Origin: an uncultured Duncaniella sp.
GTDB lineage: Bacteria; Bacteroidota; Bacteroidia; Bacteroidales; Muribaculaceae
Reading direction: 5' to 3'
DNA length: 41,114 nt
NCBI GenBank assembly: GCA_910586305.1
Contig: CAJUGS010000031.1
Location: forward strand, 1-41,114
The notes under the pieces were generated by a model, which ran no database searches, was not told the origin of the DNA, and saw nothing but the letters and a program-made list of their open reading frames with translations. This document shows, in pieces, positions 8,673-16,470 of the stretch. Within the stretch, counting starts at the first letter, position 1, and every line of letters starts with the position of its first letter. Both the position numbers and the translations under genes were made by a program.

Positions 8673-9254
8673 ATGGAAAAAATCCTCCCCGATAAAATCC
8701 TCCCCGGCAAATACGTAGAAATCGCCTACGACCTCTTCGAAATCAATCCCGACGGCAAGGAAGACCTTGTACACACCGTAGAGCCAAAGGATGCCGAGCG
8801 TTTCATTTTCGGCGTTACCCCAGGCCTCATCCCCGCACTCGCCCATGCCCTCGAAGGTCTGGAGCAGGGTCGTACATTTGACGTGGTGGTGCCCGCCTCG
8901 CAGGGCTTCCCCTACAATCCCGACGACGTGGCCACCCTCGACCGCTCAATCTTCCTCGACGACAAGGGCGCGTTTGACTCAGAGAAAATCTTCATGGGAG
9001 CACGTGTCCCCATGATTACAGGCGATGGCTACCAGATAGCCGGCAAAGTGATCGAAATCACCCCCCAGCACGTCAAGATGGACTTCAATCATCCCCTTGT
9101 GGGCAAGGATCTGCGCTTCAAGGGCACAGTAGAGGTTGTCCGCGATGCCACCGAGCAGGAACTCCACCCCACTTGTGGTTGCGGAGGCTGCGGAGGCGGT
9201 TCGTGTGGCGACGGCTGTGGCGATCAGGACGGCTGTTGCGGAGGATGTAACTAA
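8673..9254 (+). CDS. SlyD-like FKBP-type peptidyl-prolyl isomerase with Cys-rich tail
   Basis: The 193-aa product looks like a SlyD-type FKBP, a cytosolic proline isomerase and chaperone. The FKBP part begins near V-E-I-A-Y-D-L and includes the GLEQG segment. The insert-in-flap domain follows (about 70-125), and the DFNHPLVGKDL motif is typical of SlyD. The last 30 residues are almost only Gly, Cys and Asp, with eight or more cysteines in CGCGG and CCGGC clusters. This is comparable to the metal-binding His/Cys tail of SlyD in Escherichia coli, where it supports nickel handling. Metal binding here is an inference. No cognate hydrogenase or urease genes are in the window. efp follows 43 bp downstream. 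Confidence 0.88.
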   Translation: MEKILPDKILPGKYVEIAYDLFEINPDGKEDLVHTVEPKDAERFIFGVTPGLIPALAHALEGLEQGRTFDVVVPASQGFPYNPDDVATLDRSIFLDDKGAFDSEKIFMGARVPMITGDGYQIAGKVIEITPQHVKMDFNHPLVGKDLRFKGTVEVVRDATEQELHPTCGCGGCGGGSCGDGCGDQDGCCGGCN

Positions 9255-9297
9255 CCAAAGATATATAAAACAGAAACATACAGTATAAACCAATCAG

Positions 9298-9861
9298 ATG
9301 GCAACAACTGCAGACTTTAAAAACGGAATGTGCCTCGACATCGACGGCCAGTACTTCTTCATCGTTGAATTCCTCCATGTAAAGCCCGGCAAAGGTCCGG
9401 CTTTCGTGCGTACCAAACTCAAGAACGTCCAGACCGGCCGTGTGCTCGACAAGACATGGAACTCCGGCGTGAAGGTTAACGAGGTTCGCATCGAGCGTCG
9501 CCCCTACCAGTACTCCTACAAGGACGATATGGGCTACCACTTCCTCCACACCGAGACCTGGGAAGAGGTAATCATCCCCGGCCAGAGCATTGAAGGCGTA
9601 CAGTTCCTCAAGGACGGTGACATCTGCGAGGCCATGGTACACGCTGAGTCGGACACCATCCTCACTTGCGAGATGCCCACCACCGTCACCCTCGAAATCA
9701 CCTATACCGAGCCCGGTATCAAGGGCGACACCGCCACCAACACACTCAAGCCCGCTACAGTAGAGACAGGTGCCGAGGTGCGTGTTCCCCTTTTCTGCAA
9801 CATCGGTGACAAGATTGTGGTCGACACCCGCGACGGTTCTTACAAGGAGCGCGTGAAATAA
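9298..9861 (+). CDS. efp: Translation elongation factor P
   Basis: The 187-aa product is EF-P, which binds between the P and E sites of stalled ribosomes and promotes peptide bond formation at polyproline stretches. Three beta-barrel domains of normal size are present. The tip loop of domain I reads KPGKGPAF with lysine 32 at the position that is modified in many bacteria. No EpmA- or EpmB-like modification gene is in the window, so the modification state is unknown. The C-terminal signature (IGDKIVVDTRDGSYKERV) is intact. A hairpin terminator follows. Confidence 0.96.
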   Translation: MATTADFKNGMCLDIDGQYFFIVEFLHVKPGKGPAFVRTKLKNVQTGRVLDKTWNSGVKVNEVRIERRPYQYSYKDDMGYHFLHTETWEEVIIPGQSIEGVQFLKDGDICEAMVHAESDTILTCEMPTTVTLEITYTEPGIKGDTATNTLKPATVETGAEVRVPLFCNIGDKIVVDTRDGSYKERVK

Positions 9862-9896
9862 CATTCCACACTCACTCCAGGTGACAAACTGACACG

Positions 9897-9947
9897 ACGG
9901 AGCGCGGGAGAGTCAACCCTCCCTTGCGCTCCGTTGTTCTACGTTTG
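9897..9947 (+). terminator. efp terminator hairpin followed by a promoter-like box
   Basis: ACGGAGCGC (9897-9905) pairs perfectly with GCGCTCCGT (9926-9934). An inner GGGAG/CTCCC stem is separated by a TT bulge, and a T-rich stretch follows. TACGTTTG at 9940-9947 fits the Bacteroidota -7 consensus and could start the downstream transcript. The hairpin covers the upstream TTG start option for the next gene and argues against it. Confidence 0.65.
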
Positions 9948-9986
9948 TATGACACCGACAACCACCTTTTTCAGTCAGTTATAGAT

Positions 9987-10571
9987 ATGGACAATTCCGC
10001 CTCAATGCCGATAGAGACGCATCCCTTCCCTCCGTTTCTTCCACACGATGCCCGTGTGCTCATAATGGGTACTTTTCCGCCCAAGCCCCTGCGATGGAGC
10101 ATGGACTTCTATTATCCCAACAAGACCAATGACTTCTGGAAGATAATGGGATTGATATTCTATGACAATCCCGACCGTTTCAGAGACAAGGCTACGGGGG
10201 GATTTCTGCGCAATGACATAGAGTGTTTTCTCATAGAGAAGGGTATAGCCCTCCATGACACGGGGCGGGAAGTGAGACGCCTGCGTGACAACGCTTCCGA
10301 CAAGTATCTCGAGATAGTCACCCCTGTGCCGTTGGGCGAGTTGCTGAAACAGATGCCGCTCTGCCATGACATTGCCACCACAGGAGAGAAGGCGTCAGGA
10401 GTCATTGCGTCGATTACCTCTACTCCCGTCCCCCGTATGGGAGAGAACGTTGTCTCACCTGACGGCCTCACGATATGGCGTATGCCGTCGACAAGTAGGG
10501 CCTATCCGCTCGCACTCGAAAAGAAGGCCTCCTTCTACACTTCTCTGTTCCGTTCTGTCGGCATTCTCTGA
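9987..10571 (+). CDS. Uracil-DNA glycosylase-like family protein
   Basis: The 194-aa product resembles the uracil-DNA glycosylase superfamily (MUG/UDG-like), which removes uracil or mismatched bases from DNA. The N-terminal RVLIMGTFPP segment and the YYPNKTNDFWKIMG segment fit the superfamily pattern of a first motif followed by an aromatic-rich pocket. A late segment with MPSTSRAYP corresponds to the DNA-contacting motif region. The ATG at 9987 is preferred over an in-frame TTG at 9924, which lies inside the efp terminator hairpin. Substrate specificity cannot be read from the sequence. It stands between efp and an ion antiporter with no functional link to either. Confidence 0.75.
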   Translation: MDNSASMPIETHPFPPFLPHDARVLIMGTFPPKPLRWSMDFYYPNKTNDFWKIMGLIFYDNPDRFRDKATGGFLRNDIECFLIEKGIALHDTGREVRRLRDNASDKYLEIVTPVPLGELLKQMPLCHDIATTGEKASGVIASITSTPVPRMGENVVSPDGLTIWRMPSTSRAYPLALEKKASFYTSLFRSVGIL

Positions 10572-10601
10572 ACGATTTAACACTCCCAACAGTTATCGAT
10601 T

Positions 10602-11576
10602 ATGCTCATAAATATTCTTCTACTTATCGCAGGCCTCGTGTTAATACTCGGTGGTGCCAACTATATGACCGATGGTTCGGCCGCTCTGGCCAAGCGTATG
10701 GGAATGTCCGACTTCATTGTCGGTCTTACCATAGTGTCGATGATGACCAGTGCGCCTGAGCTGGTGGTCTCTGTCATGAGCGCGGCGGGAGCCTCTACCG
10801 ATATGGCCATCGGTAACATTGTCGGCTCAAATATTTTCAACATTCTTGTAATCATAGGCGTAGTTGCTCTCATAAGGCCTATCGAGGTGACACGCGGAGT
10901 GCTTGTCAATGAGATTCCTCTCGTGATTCTTTCGTCGGTGGTGCTCTTTGTCATGGGGTGTGCTCCCTATATCGACGGCACCCCCATGGTGCTCAGTCGT
11001 GTGGACGGACTCATTCTTCTCCTCTTTTTTGTTGTCTTCATGCGCTACACGATAGCCTCGGCGCGCAAGGCACCTGCCACCGATCCGCTTGCCGAGGATG
11101 CCCAGCGTAAGAAACAGCTTCCGTTGTGGAAGTCGCTTGTGTTCCTGCTCGGCGGACTGGCGGCTCTGATATTCGGCGGACAATGGTTTGTCGACGGTGC
11201 CGTTGGGATAGCCCGCGGTATCGGATGGTCCGAGGCGCTCATCGGTCTCACCATTCTTGCAGCCGGCACCTCGCTTCCCGAACTTGCCACCTCGGCAGTG
11301 GCCGCCATACGTGGTTTTTCGGGTATATGTCTCGGCAATGTCATTGGCTCGTGCATCTTCAATATCTTCTTTGTGCTGGGCACCACGGCCACAGTGATGC
11401 CACTGCAGTTTGGCAATATCACCATTCTCGATCTCGGGGTCCTTGTGGGTGCGTCTTTCCTTTTCTGGATCTTCGGATGGCTCTTCAGAGTGCGCACCAT
11501 CACCAGGGCTGAGGGAGCGGTTCTCTTCTTTTGCTATATAGCCTATATTTTGTATCTTTGCAGTCTCATAAAATAA
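10602..11576 (+). CDS. Calcium/sodium antiporter (CaCA family, YrbG-like)
   Basis: The 324-aa membrane protein has about ten hydrophobic helices and two internally related halves, as in the CaCA cation exchangers. The alpha-1 repeat lies near residues 20-85 (SDFIVGLTIVSMMTSAPEL, then GNIVGSNIFN) and the alpha-2 repeat near 205-270 (GLTILAAGTSLPEL, then GNVIGSCIFN). Both hold the ion-binding Glu in PEL and the Asn in GSNIFN or GSCIFN. The first repeat has MTSAPE where GTSxPE is usual, a small deviation. It should exchange Ca2+ for Na+ or H+ across the inner membrane. The dedA gene begins 12 bp downstream, but a promoter box lies within the last 50 bases of this gene. Confidence 0.9.
   Translation: MLINILLLIAGLVLILGGANYMTDGSAALAKRMGMSDFIVGLTIVSMMTSAPELVVSVMSAAGASTDMAIGNIVGSNIFNILVIIGVVALIRPIEVTRGVLVNEIPLVILSSVVLFVMGCAPYIDGTPMVLSRVDGLILLLFFVVFMRYTIASARKAPATDPLAEDAQRKKQLPLWKSLVFLLGGLAALIFGGQWFVDGAVGIARGIGWSEALIGLTILAAGTSLPELATSAVAAIRGFSGICLGNVIGSCIFNIFFVLGTTATVMPLQFGNITILDLGVLVGASFLFWIFGWLFRVRTITRAEGAVLFFCYIAYILYLCSLIK
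11529..11560 (+). promoter_or_regulatory. Bacteroidota-type promoter inside the antiporter 3' end
   Basis: TTTTG (11529-11533) and TATCTTTG (11553-11560) are separated by 19 bp, a near-ideal -33/-7 arrangement. The -7 box lies 28 bp before the dedA start, so dedA-rpe-queA probably have their own promoter in addition to read-through. Confidence 0.7.
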
Positions 11577-11588
11577 CCCCTTCAGGAA

Positions 11589-12275
11589 ATGCTTGATTTT
11601 ATCACACTCCTCACCATCTTCGACCCGGCCTCGATAATGGAGAAGTTCCTGACGGCCGATGCCGCCACGGTCTATCTCCTTGTCTTTGCCTTCATGATTA
11701 TCGAAAGTTCGTTCATTCCTTTCCCGTCCGAGGTGATTGTTCCTCCGGCGGCCTATCTTGCCTGCACCAGCCACGAGGTCAACATTGTGGCGGTCGTGGC
11801 TATAGCCACGGCGGGAGCCATAGCAGGCGCGCTCATCAACTATTATCTTTCCGTCTGGATAGGGCGTCCGATAGTCTATAAGTTTGCCAACAGCCGTTTC
11901 GGCCACGCCTGTCTCATCGACGAGGCTAAAGTGCGTCATGCCGAGGAGTATTTCGACCGTCATGGAGCGGTGTCGACATTCGTCGGCCGTCTCATTCCCG
12001 CTGTGCGCCAGCTCATATCCATTCCTGCCGGTCTTGCCCGCATGAACGTTGGCAAGTTTGTGGTATACACCGGACTGGGAGCATTGACATGGAATGTGGT
12101 GCTTGCAGCTCTCGGCTGGTGGCTCGGCACCATAGTGCCGCGTGAACAGCTCTATGCCAAAGTGGAGGAATACAACGATTACCTCACCTATGCCGGTCTG
12201 GCCATCGGCGTGGTGTGTGTGGTGATAATTCTCTATAACGCATTCAAACCCCGCTCCAAGCAAGAATCACTATGA
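11589..12275 (+). CDS. DedA family membrane protein
   Basis: The 228-aa inner-membrane protein belongs to the DedA/VTT superfamily. Bacterial members flip undecaprenyl phosphate or phospholipids and affect envelope stability. The family signature pair is present: SSFIPFPSEVIVPPAAYLA (about residues 36-54) with the acidic residue of the re-entrant loop, and GRLIPAVRQLISIPAGLA (about 138-155) with the essential arginines. Four to five hydrophobic segments are visible, the last near the C-terminus. It overlaps rpe by the ATGA pattern, so the two are translationally coupled. The lipid substrate cannot be read from the sequence. Confidence 0.9.
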   Translation: MLDFITLLTIFDPASIMEKFLTADAATVYLLVFAFMIIESSFIPFPSEVIVPPAAYLACTSHEVNIVAVVAIATAGAIAGALINYYLSVWIGRPIVYKFANSRFGHACLIDEAKVRHAEEYFDRHGAVSTFVGRLIPAVRQLISIPAGLARMNVGKFVVYTGLGALTWNVVLAALGWWLGTIVPREQLYAKVEEYNDYLTYAGLAIGVVCVVIILYNAFKPRSKQESL

Positions 12276-12928
12276 TACAGGTCGCCCCCTCACTTTTAGC
12301 CGCCGACTTCGCCCGACTTGGCGAGGCCGTCGAGATTGTCAACCGCAGCGATGCGTCGCTCATCCACATTGATGTGATGGACGGTGTGTTCGTGCCAAAT
12401 ATCACCATTGGCTTTCCGGTCATTTCGGCCATCAACACCATTGCCCGCAAGCCGCTCGACGTCCATATGATGATCACCGATCCCGGACGATATGTCGGAC
12501 AGGTGCGCGACGCAGGAGCGCATATCATGAATGTCCACTGGGAGGCCTGCACACATCTCGACCGTGTGGTCCACACCATCCGTCAGGCCGGTATGAAGGC
12601 CGGTGTGACAGTCAATCCGGCCACGCCTGTCGAGTTTCTTGGCGATATAATCTCCGAACTCGACCTTGTGCTTGTCATGAGCGTCAATCCTGGATTTGGC
12701 GGACAGAAGTTCATCCCCAACACTATCAGCAAGGTGAAGCGTCTGCGCGAAATGATAGCTGCAAGTGGTTCGCAGGCTGTAATCGAGGTCGACGGTGGCG
12801 TTGATCTCTCCACAGCTCCGTCGCTCATTGCGGCCGGAGCCGATGTGCTTGTGGCCGGAAGTTATGTGTTCCGTGCGCCCGACCCCGTCAAGGCTGTGGC
12901 CGATCTTATCAAACTCTCCGAGGCATGA
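12272..12928 (+). CDS. rpe: Ribulose-phosphate 3-epimerase
   Basis: The 218-aa product interconverts ribulose 5-phosphate and xylulose 5-phosphate in the pentose phosphate pathway. The TIM-barrel motifs are all present: PSLLAADFARL at the start, HIDVMDGVFVPNIT with the metal-binding His and Asp, DVHMMI, VMSVNPGFGGQKFI with the phosphate-binding loop, and EVDGGVD with the second catalytic Asp. Length is normal. The start overlaps the dedA stop and the stop overlaps the queA start, each by four bases. Confidence 0.97.
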   Translation: MIQVAPSLLAADFARLGEAVEIVNRSDASLIHIDVMDGVFVPNITIGFPVISAINTIARKPLDVHMMITDPGRYVGQVRDAGAHIMNVHWEACTHLDRVVHTIRQAGMKAGVTVNPATPVEFLGDIISELDLVLVMSVNPGFGGQKFIPNTISKVKRLREMIAASGSQAVIEVDGGVDLSTAPSLIAAGADVLVAGSYVFRAPDPVKAVADLIKLSEA

Positions 12929-14151
12929 TAGAGGATATACGCATAGACGATTTCGACTATCCGCTCCCCGACGCGAGAATAGCTGTCCATCCGCTCGAAG
13001 AGCGCGACAGCTGTCTGTTGCTGGTAAAGGATGAGGAGGGCGAGCTATCAACAAAACGATTCACGGATCTACCGGGACTGCTTCCCGCTGATTCGATGCT
13101 CGTCTACAACAACACCCGTGTCATCAACGCCCGTCTGCGTTTCCGCAAGGGGACTGACGGGACCGGTGCCCTTATAGAGATTTTCTGTCTCGAACCGCGC
13201 TGTCCCGCCGACTATGCAGTGAATTTCGCGTCCACGTCAAGCTGCTCGTGGCTCTGCTTCGTAGGCAATTCCAAGAGATGGAAGGATGGCCCTCTCACCA
13301 TGTCGCTCAAGGTGAGGGAGGAGAGTCTCACTATCAGTGCCACACGACTCTCGCGCGAGGGAAATGCATCGGTGGTGGAGTTTTCGTGGGACAATCCCGA
13401 GGTCACTTTCAGTGCTATAATCGGTGCGATAGGGGAGATTCCCATTCCGCCCTATCTCAACCGTTCCACCGAGGAGTCTGACTCCACCGACTATCAGACT
13501 GTCTTCTCACATATCGACGGCTCGGTGGCTGCGCCTACTGCCGGACTCCACTTCACCCCGCGTGTGCTCGACGGGATTGACTCCCGTGCCATTCCCCGCC
13601 GTGAACTCACGCTCCATGTAGGTGCCGGAACATTCCAGCCCGTCAAGAGCGATACCATCGGAGAGCATGAGATGCACAGTGAGTTCATAGCCGTGCCTCG
13701 TTCTCTCATAGCCGAACTGGCCTCTACTTCCCGCCGTGTCATAGCTGTGGGTACCACCTCGGTGCGTACTCTGGAAAGCCTCTACCATCTTGGCTGTATG
13801 ATAGCGTCGGGCGAGGATGCATCGGTGCTTCCGCAGTGGTATCCCTATTCTCCGTCACATCCCTCGCTTACGGTCGAGGAGGCAATGCAGGCTGTCTTAG
13901 ACCTACTTGACCGTGAAGGCAGCGACACTTTCGTGGCTTCCACCCGGCTCATGATAGCGCCGGGCTACAGATTCCGCATAGTACGCGGTATGGTCACCAA
14001 TTTCCACCAGCCACGCTCTACGTTGCTCCTGTTGGTTTCAGCCTTCCTTATGCAGCGTCCCGGCGCTCCGTCATGGCGCGAGATATACGACTATGCTCTT
14101 GCCGGTCCCTACCGTTTCCTTTCCTATGGCGACGCCTGCCTCTTCCTCTGA
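12925..14151 (+). CDS. queA: S-adenosylmethionine:tRNA ribosyltransferase-isomerase (queuosine synthesis)
   Basis: The 408-aa product transfers and isomerises the ribosyl part of S-adenosylmethionine onto preQ1 in tRNA, giving epoxyqueuosine. Typical QueA segments are FDYPLPDARIAVHPLEERD at the start, DSMLVYNNTRVINARL, AAPTAGLHFT, LHVGAGTFQPVK, and the C-terminal TNFHQPRSTLLLLVSAF. It is longer than the 340-360 aa of many bacteria because of an extra segment around residues 85-140, which also occurs in Bacteroidota members as far as I recall. It is coupled to rpe by an ATGA overlap. No other queuosine genes are in the window. Confidence 0.94.
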   Translation: MIEDIRIDDFDYPLPDARIAVHPLEERDSCLLLVKDEEGELSTKRFTDLPGLLPADSMLVYNNTRVINARLRFRKGTDGTGALIEIFCLEPRCPADYAVNFASTSSCSWLCFVGNSKRWKDGPLTMSLKVREESLTISATRLSREGNASVVEFSWDNPEVTFSAIIGAIGEIPIPPYLNRSTEESDSTDYQTVFSHIDGSVAAPTAGLHFTPRVLDGIDSRAIPRRELTLHVGAGTFQPVKSDTIGEHEMHSEFIAVPRSLIAELASTSRRVIAVGTTSVRTLESLYHLGCMIASGEDASVLPQWYPYSPSHPSLTVEEAMQAVLDLLDREGSDTFVASTRLMIAPGYRFRIVRGMVTNFHQPRSTLLLLVSAFLMQRPGAPSWREIYDYALAGPYRFLSYGDACLFL

Positions 14152-14229
14152 ACGCGTGGAATGAGATATCACTTTTCCTCATTTCAAAAAGCATAATTTC
14201 GCCGGACCGGTAGATTTTTTTCATCGCCG

Positions 14230-14754
14230 GTGTCACAAAACCTAACGTTGACACGTCCTTGGAATGTGAAACAGATAGAGAACATATTCCGAGAGCGTTT
14301 TCTTCCTCTCTATCCCGGGCTTTACAAGCTGGCACGGGTCCTCCTCGGGGATAATCCCGAGGAAGCTGCCGACGTGGTCCAGGATACGATGGTGAAGATA
14401 TGGAATATGGGTGAAGCAATGCTCGACATAGAGTCGCCCTCCGGATTTGCCGTATCGGTCACACGCACAACGGCGATTGACTTCATGCGCAGAAAAAAAA
14501 CGTATGGCGGGGATTCGATGGACGAGATTCAGTCCGAGACTCTTCCCGATCCAGACACAGCGGCTTTTCTGGAAAAAATGATCGACACTCTTCCTGCCGC
14601 CCAGCAGACGGTGGTGAGGCTGAGCCTGTGTGGCGAGCTCTCGAACGATGAGATTGCTGAGGCCACTGGCCAGTCGCCTGACAATGTGCGCCAGTTGCTC
14701 AGTCGTGGCCGCAGAAAACTCCGGGTTCTCTACACAAAATATATGAAGCCATGA
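14230..14754 (+). CDS. ECF-type RNA polymerase sigma factor
   Basis: The 174-aa product is a small sigma-70 family factor with only regions 2 and 4. Region 2 spans about residues 20-90 (LARVLLGDNPEEAADVVQDT, then the WNM and DFMRRKK parts) and region 4 about 115-170 (LPAAQQTVVRLSLCGELSND and a helix-turn-helix ending in LLSRGRRKLR). The chosen GTG start at 14230 leaves 20 residues before region 2; an in-frame TTG and a second GTG (14263) are alternatives. It overlaps the next gene, a membrane anti-sigma candidate, by four bases. This suggests a signal-responsive regulator controlled from the membrane. An imperfect -7-like box (TAATTTCG, 14194-14201) lies upstream. Confidence 0.9.
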   Translation: MSQNLTLTRPWNVKQIENIFRERFLPLYPGLYKLARVLLGDNPEEAADVVQDTMVKIWNMGEAMLDIESPSGFAVSVTRTTAIDFMRRKKTYGGDSMDEIQSETLPDPDTAAFLEKMIDTLPAAQQTVVRLSLCGELSNDEIAEATGQSPDNVRQLLSRGRRKLRVLYTKYMKP

Positions 14755-15419
14755 TTACAGATGATTTGCGCAGACTGCTTGATTCCTATTACAGCGGAGT
14801 CTCGACCCCGGAGGAAGAAGAGACGCTGAGACGTTATTTTTCCGACAATAATGTTGTGGACAGTGAGTTTGAGGCCGATGCCGCAATATTCAGAGCCATC
14901 TCCGACCTTGGCGAGATACAGCCTCCGTCAGGACTTGAGCAACGGCTGATTTCTGCCACAGTGGGGAGGCGTCGCCCGTTCGGAGTATTGATGCCTGTAA
15001 TAGGTATCGCAGCTTCGATTGCCGTTGTCCTGTGTCTGGGAGTATTCCTGATGCAGTATAAGGATGCGGACCGGGCTGAGGTGCAGTCGGTTGTGGCGTT
15101 TCACGAAGAAGGCAGGTCTGTGGTTGCTGATACTGTGAGTATGATTCCCGACATTCCACATACCATAGCTTCGGCAGTCGTAGAGGAATCGAAAGAGCCT
15201 GTATCGGCCGGTGATCAAACGTCTGAGCCACATAACGGATATAAGGAAGTGACAGATCCCGAAGAGGCCGCCAGAATTATCGAGGAGATATTTGCAAAAC
15301 TTGCCATACAGATGGACGACATAGAGTTGGGGGCAAGAAAGGCTGACATGGCTGTCGCCATGGCTCGGAATCCGCTTGAAGTTTTGGAAATAAAAAAGGA
15401 ATACAAAAAATATAATTGA
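14751..15419 (+). CDS. Single-pass membrane protein, probable anti-sigma factor
   Basis: The 222-aa protein has a cytosolic N-terminal helical part (about 1-75) with the pattern LLDSYYSGVSTPEEEETLRR, common in Bacteroidota anti-sigma-like proteins. A single transmembrane helix follows at about 78-102 (GVLMPVIGIAASIAVVLCLG), then a periplasmic tail of about 120 residues. Its start overlaps the sigma factor stop, the classic arrangement of a sigma factor and its inhibitor. The anti-sigma role is inferred from position and topology; no zinc-binding ZAS motif (HxxxCxxC) is seen. Two DUF4252 genes follow directly and may be targets or sensors of the system. Confidence 0.72.
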   Translation: MITDDLRRLLDSYYSGVSTPEEEETLRRYFSDNNVVDSEFEADAAIFRAISDLGEIQPPSGLEQRLISATVGRRRPFGVLMPVIGIAASIAVVLCLGVFLMQYKDADRAEVQSVVAFHEEGRSVVADTVSMIPDIPHTIASAVVEESKEPVSAGDQTSEPHNGYKEVTDPEEAARIIEEIFAKLAIQMDDIELGARKADMAVAMARNPLEVLEIKKEYKKYN

Positions 15420-15421
15420 AT

Positions 15422-15913
15422 ATGAAACGGATTATCTTGTCTTTGCTGTCGATGTTTATGTTCATGACTTCCTATGCGGCGGTCGGAGAGCGTGTATTTT
15501 CCAATCTTGCTTCGCGCGACGATGTGACATCAGTCTATATCGGTAAAGCGGCGTTGAGGATTGCGTCTCAGAGTATGTTTGCCGGAAAGATGGGAATGGC
15601 TGAATCCAGAATGCAGCTTGTCGGAGCTGCCGCCCGCAATCTTGAATCGGTAGAGATTATATCGACCGAGAAGAAGAAGGCTTTTCCTGCCATAAAGGAG
15701 ACTGTTTGCGATGTGGTGAAGAAACTCGGACTCGAGGTTATGGTGGAAGCAAAGGAGCCGGGGGAGAACACCGTGGTCTATGTGTGTATGCCTGAGGATG
15801 GAACCGACAATATTGATTGTCTTCTCATAGAGACACACGACAACGAAGACTACTCCGTTGTGTTCGTGAAGGGTCAGATAAGTTTTTCGGAATTGAAAGA
15901 TGGGTATGAATAA
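15422..15913 (+). CDS. DUF4252 domain protein with signal peptide
   Basis: The 163-aa product starts at ATG 15422, two bases past the anti-sigma stop; an upstream TTG at 15416 is less likely. It has a signal peptide (MKRIILSLLSMFMFMTSYA, cleavage probably after YAA). The mature part resembles DUF4252, a small Bacteroidota envelope family of unknown function: a first half around VTSVYIGKAAL and a second half ending in VVFVKGQISFSEL. It overlaps the following DUF4252 lipoprotein gene by 14 bases. Its place behind a sigma/anti-sigma pair suggests it is made on demand with that regulon. Confidence 0.8.
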   Translation: MKRIILSLLSMFMFMTSYAAVGERVFSNLASRDDVTSVYIGKAALRIASQSMFAGKMGMAESRMQLVGAAARNLESVEIISTEKKKAFPAIKETVCDVVKKLGLEVMVEAKEPGENTVVYVCMPEDGTDNIDCLLIETHDNEDYSVVFVKGQISFSELKDGYE

Positions 15914-16391
15914 GTACGTTGCTGCCACTATCCGTGTCTTCTGTATCACTTGCGCTTTGTTTTTGTCCGGATGTATCGGAGGTCCAAAGGTTTTTAAATC
16001 GCTTGCAGGATGCGGGAATCCCGGGGAGGCCAAATTCATAAGAATCCCGCGCGCGACAACCATGCTGACTGCCGGACGCTATGGTGTGAAATCGGTGGAA
16101 GTAGCCGAATTCGAAAGTGAAATTCACCGCGGATGTATACAGAAGACCGTCGAAGGTATAGTTAATGACAGGCGGTTGGAGGTTCTGGTGGATACACACG
16201 TAAAAAACAAGGACACCACGATATACGCCAAAGTGTCGGACGACGGTTCGAAAATCAAGAAACTCTTGATTGTGTCGTATGATACACAGGACGCTTCCCT
16301 TGTCTACATAGAGGGAAATATCAATCTCGACGATGTGACCGGAAGTGATTCCGAGGACTCTAATACTGATTTGCTCAGTTCCTTCCTATAA
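15900..16391 (+). CDS. DUF4252-like lipoprotein
   Basis: The 163-aa product carries a lipoprotein signal peptide with lipobox LSGC (Cys 25 from the first ATG, 23 from the second ATG at 15906). The rest resembles the upstream DUF4252 protein: a middle part with VKSVEVAEFES and a late LVYIEGNINLDDV matching VVFVKGQISFSEL. It is therefore probably a diverged paralogue. The tail is acidic (SDSEDSNTD). The start lies inside the previous gene, giving a 14-base overlap. A strong terminator follows, so this is the last gene of the sigma operon. The function is unknown. Confidence 0.75.
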   Translation: MGMNKYVAATIRVFCITCALFLSGCIGGPKVFKSLAGCGNPGEAKFIRIPRATTMLTAGRYGVKSVEVAEFESEIHRGCIQKTVEGIVNDRRLEVLVDTHVKNKDTTIYAKVSDDGSKIKKLLIVSYDTQDASLVYIEGNINLDDVTGSDSEDSNTDLLSSFL

Positions 16392-16393
16392 GA

Positions 16394-16456
16394 TTAAAAT
16401 CCCTTCAAAAGGTGACGTTTTTGACTGAAAACATCCTTTTTGAAGGGATTTTTTAC
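16394..16456 (+). terminator. Terminator of the sigma/anti-sigma/DUF4252 operon
   Basis: AAAATCCCTTCAAAAGG at 16394-16410 pairs with a matching CCTTTT...GAAGGGATTTT arm ending near 16453, around a loop of about 20 bases. A run of six T closes the element. Confidence 0.85.
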
Positions 16457-16464
16457 TAACTTTG
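16457..16464 (+). promoter_or_regulatory. Putative -7 box directly in front of parE
   Basis: TAACTTTG fits TAnnTTTG. It starts right behind the T run of the upstream terminator and ends six bases before ATG 16471. The implied start of transcription lies at or next to that ATG, so the message would be leaderless or would start at the later ATG 16489. Confidence 0.6.
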
Positions 16465-16470
16465 TGCATT

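Noticed and set aside
9924..9986. TTG start for the uracil-glycosylase-like gene
   Set aside because: The TTG lies in the efp terminator hairpin and upstream of a promoter box; ATG 9987 is better.
10827..12263. 478-codon open frame on the minus strand across the antiporter and dedA genes
   Set aside because: It is antisense to two clear membrane-protein genes and its translation is His/Glu/Arg-rich without any domain pattern, so it is a shadow frame.
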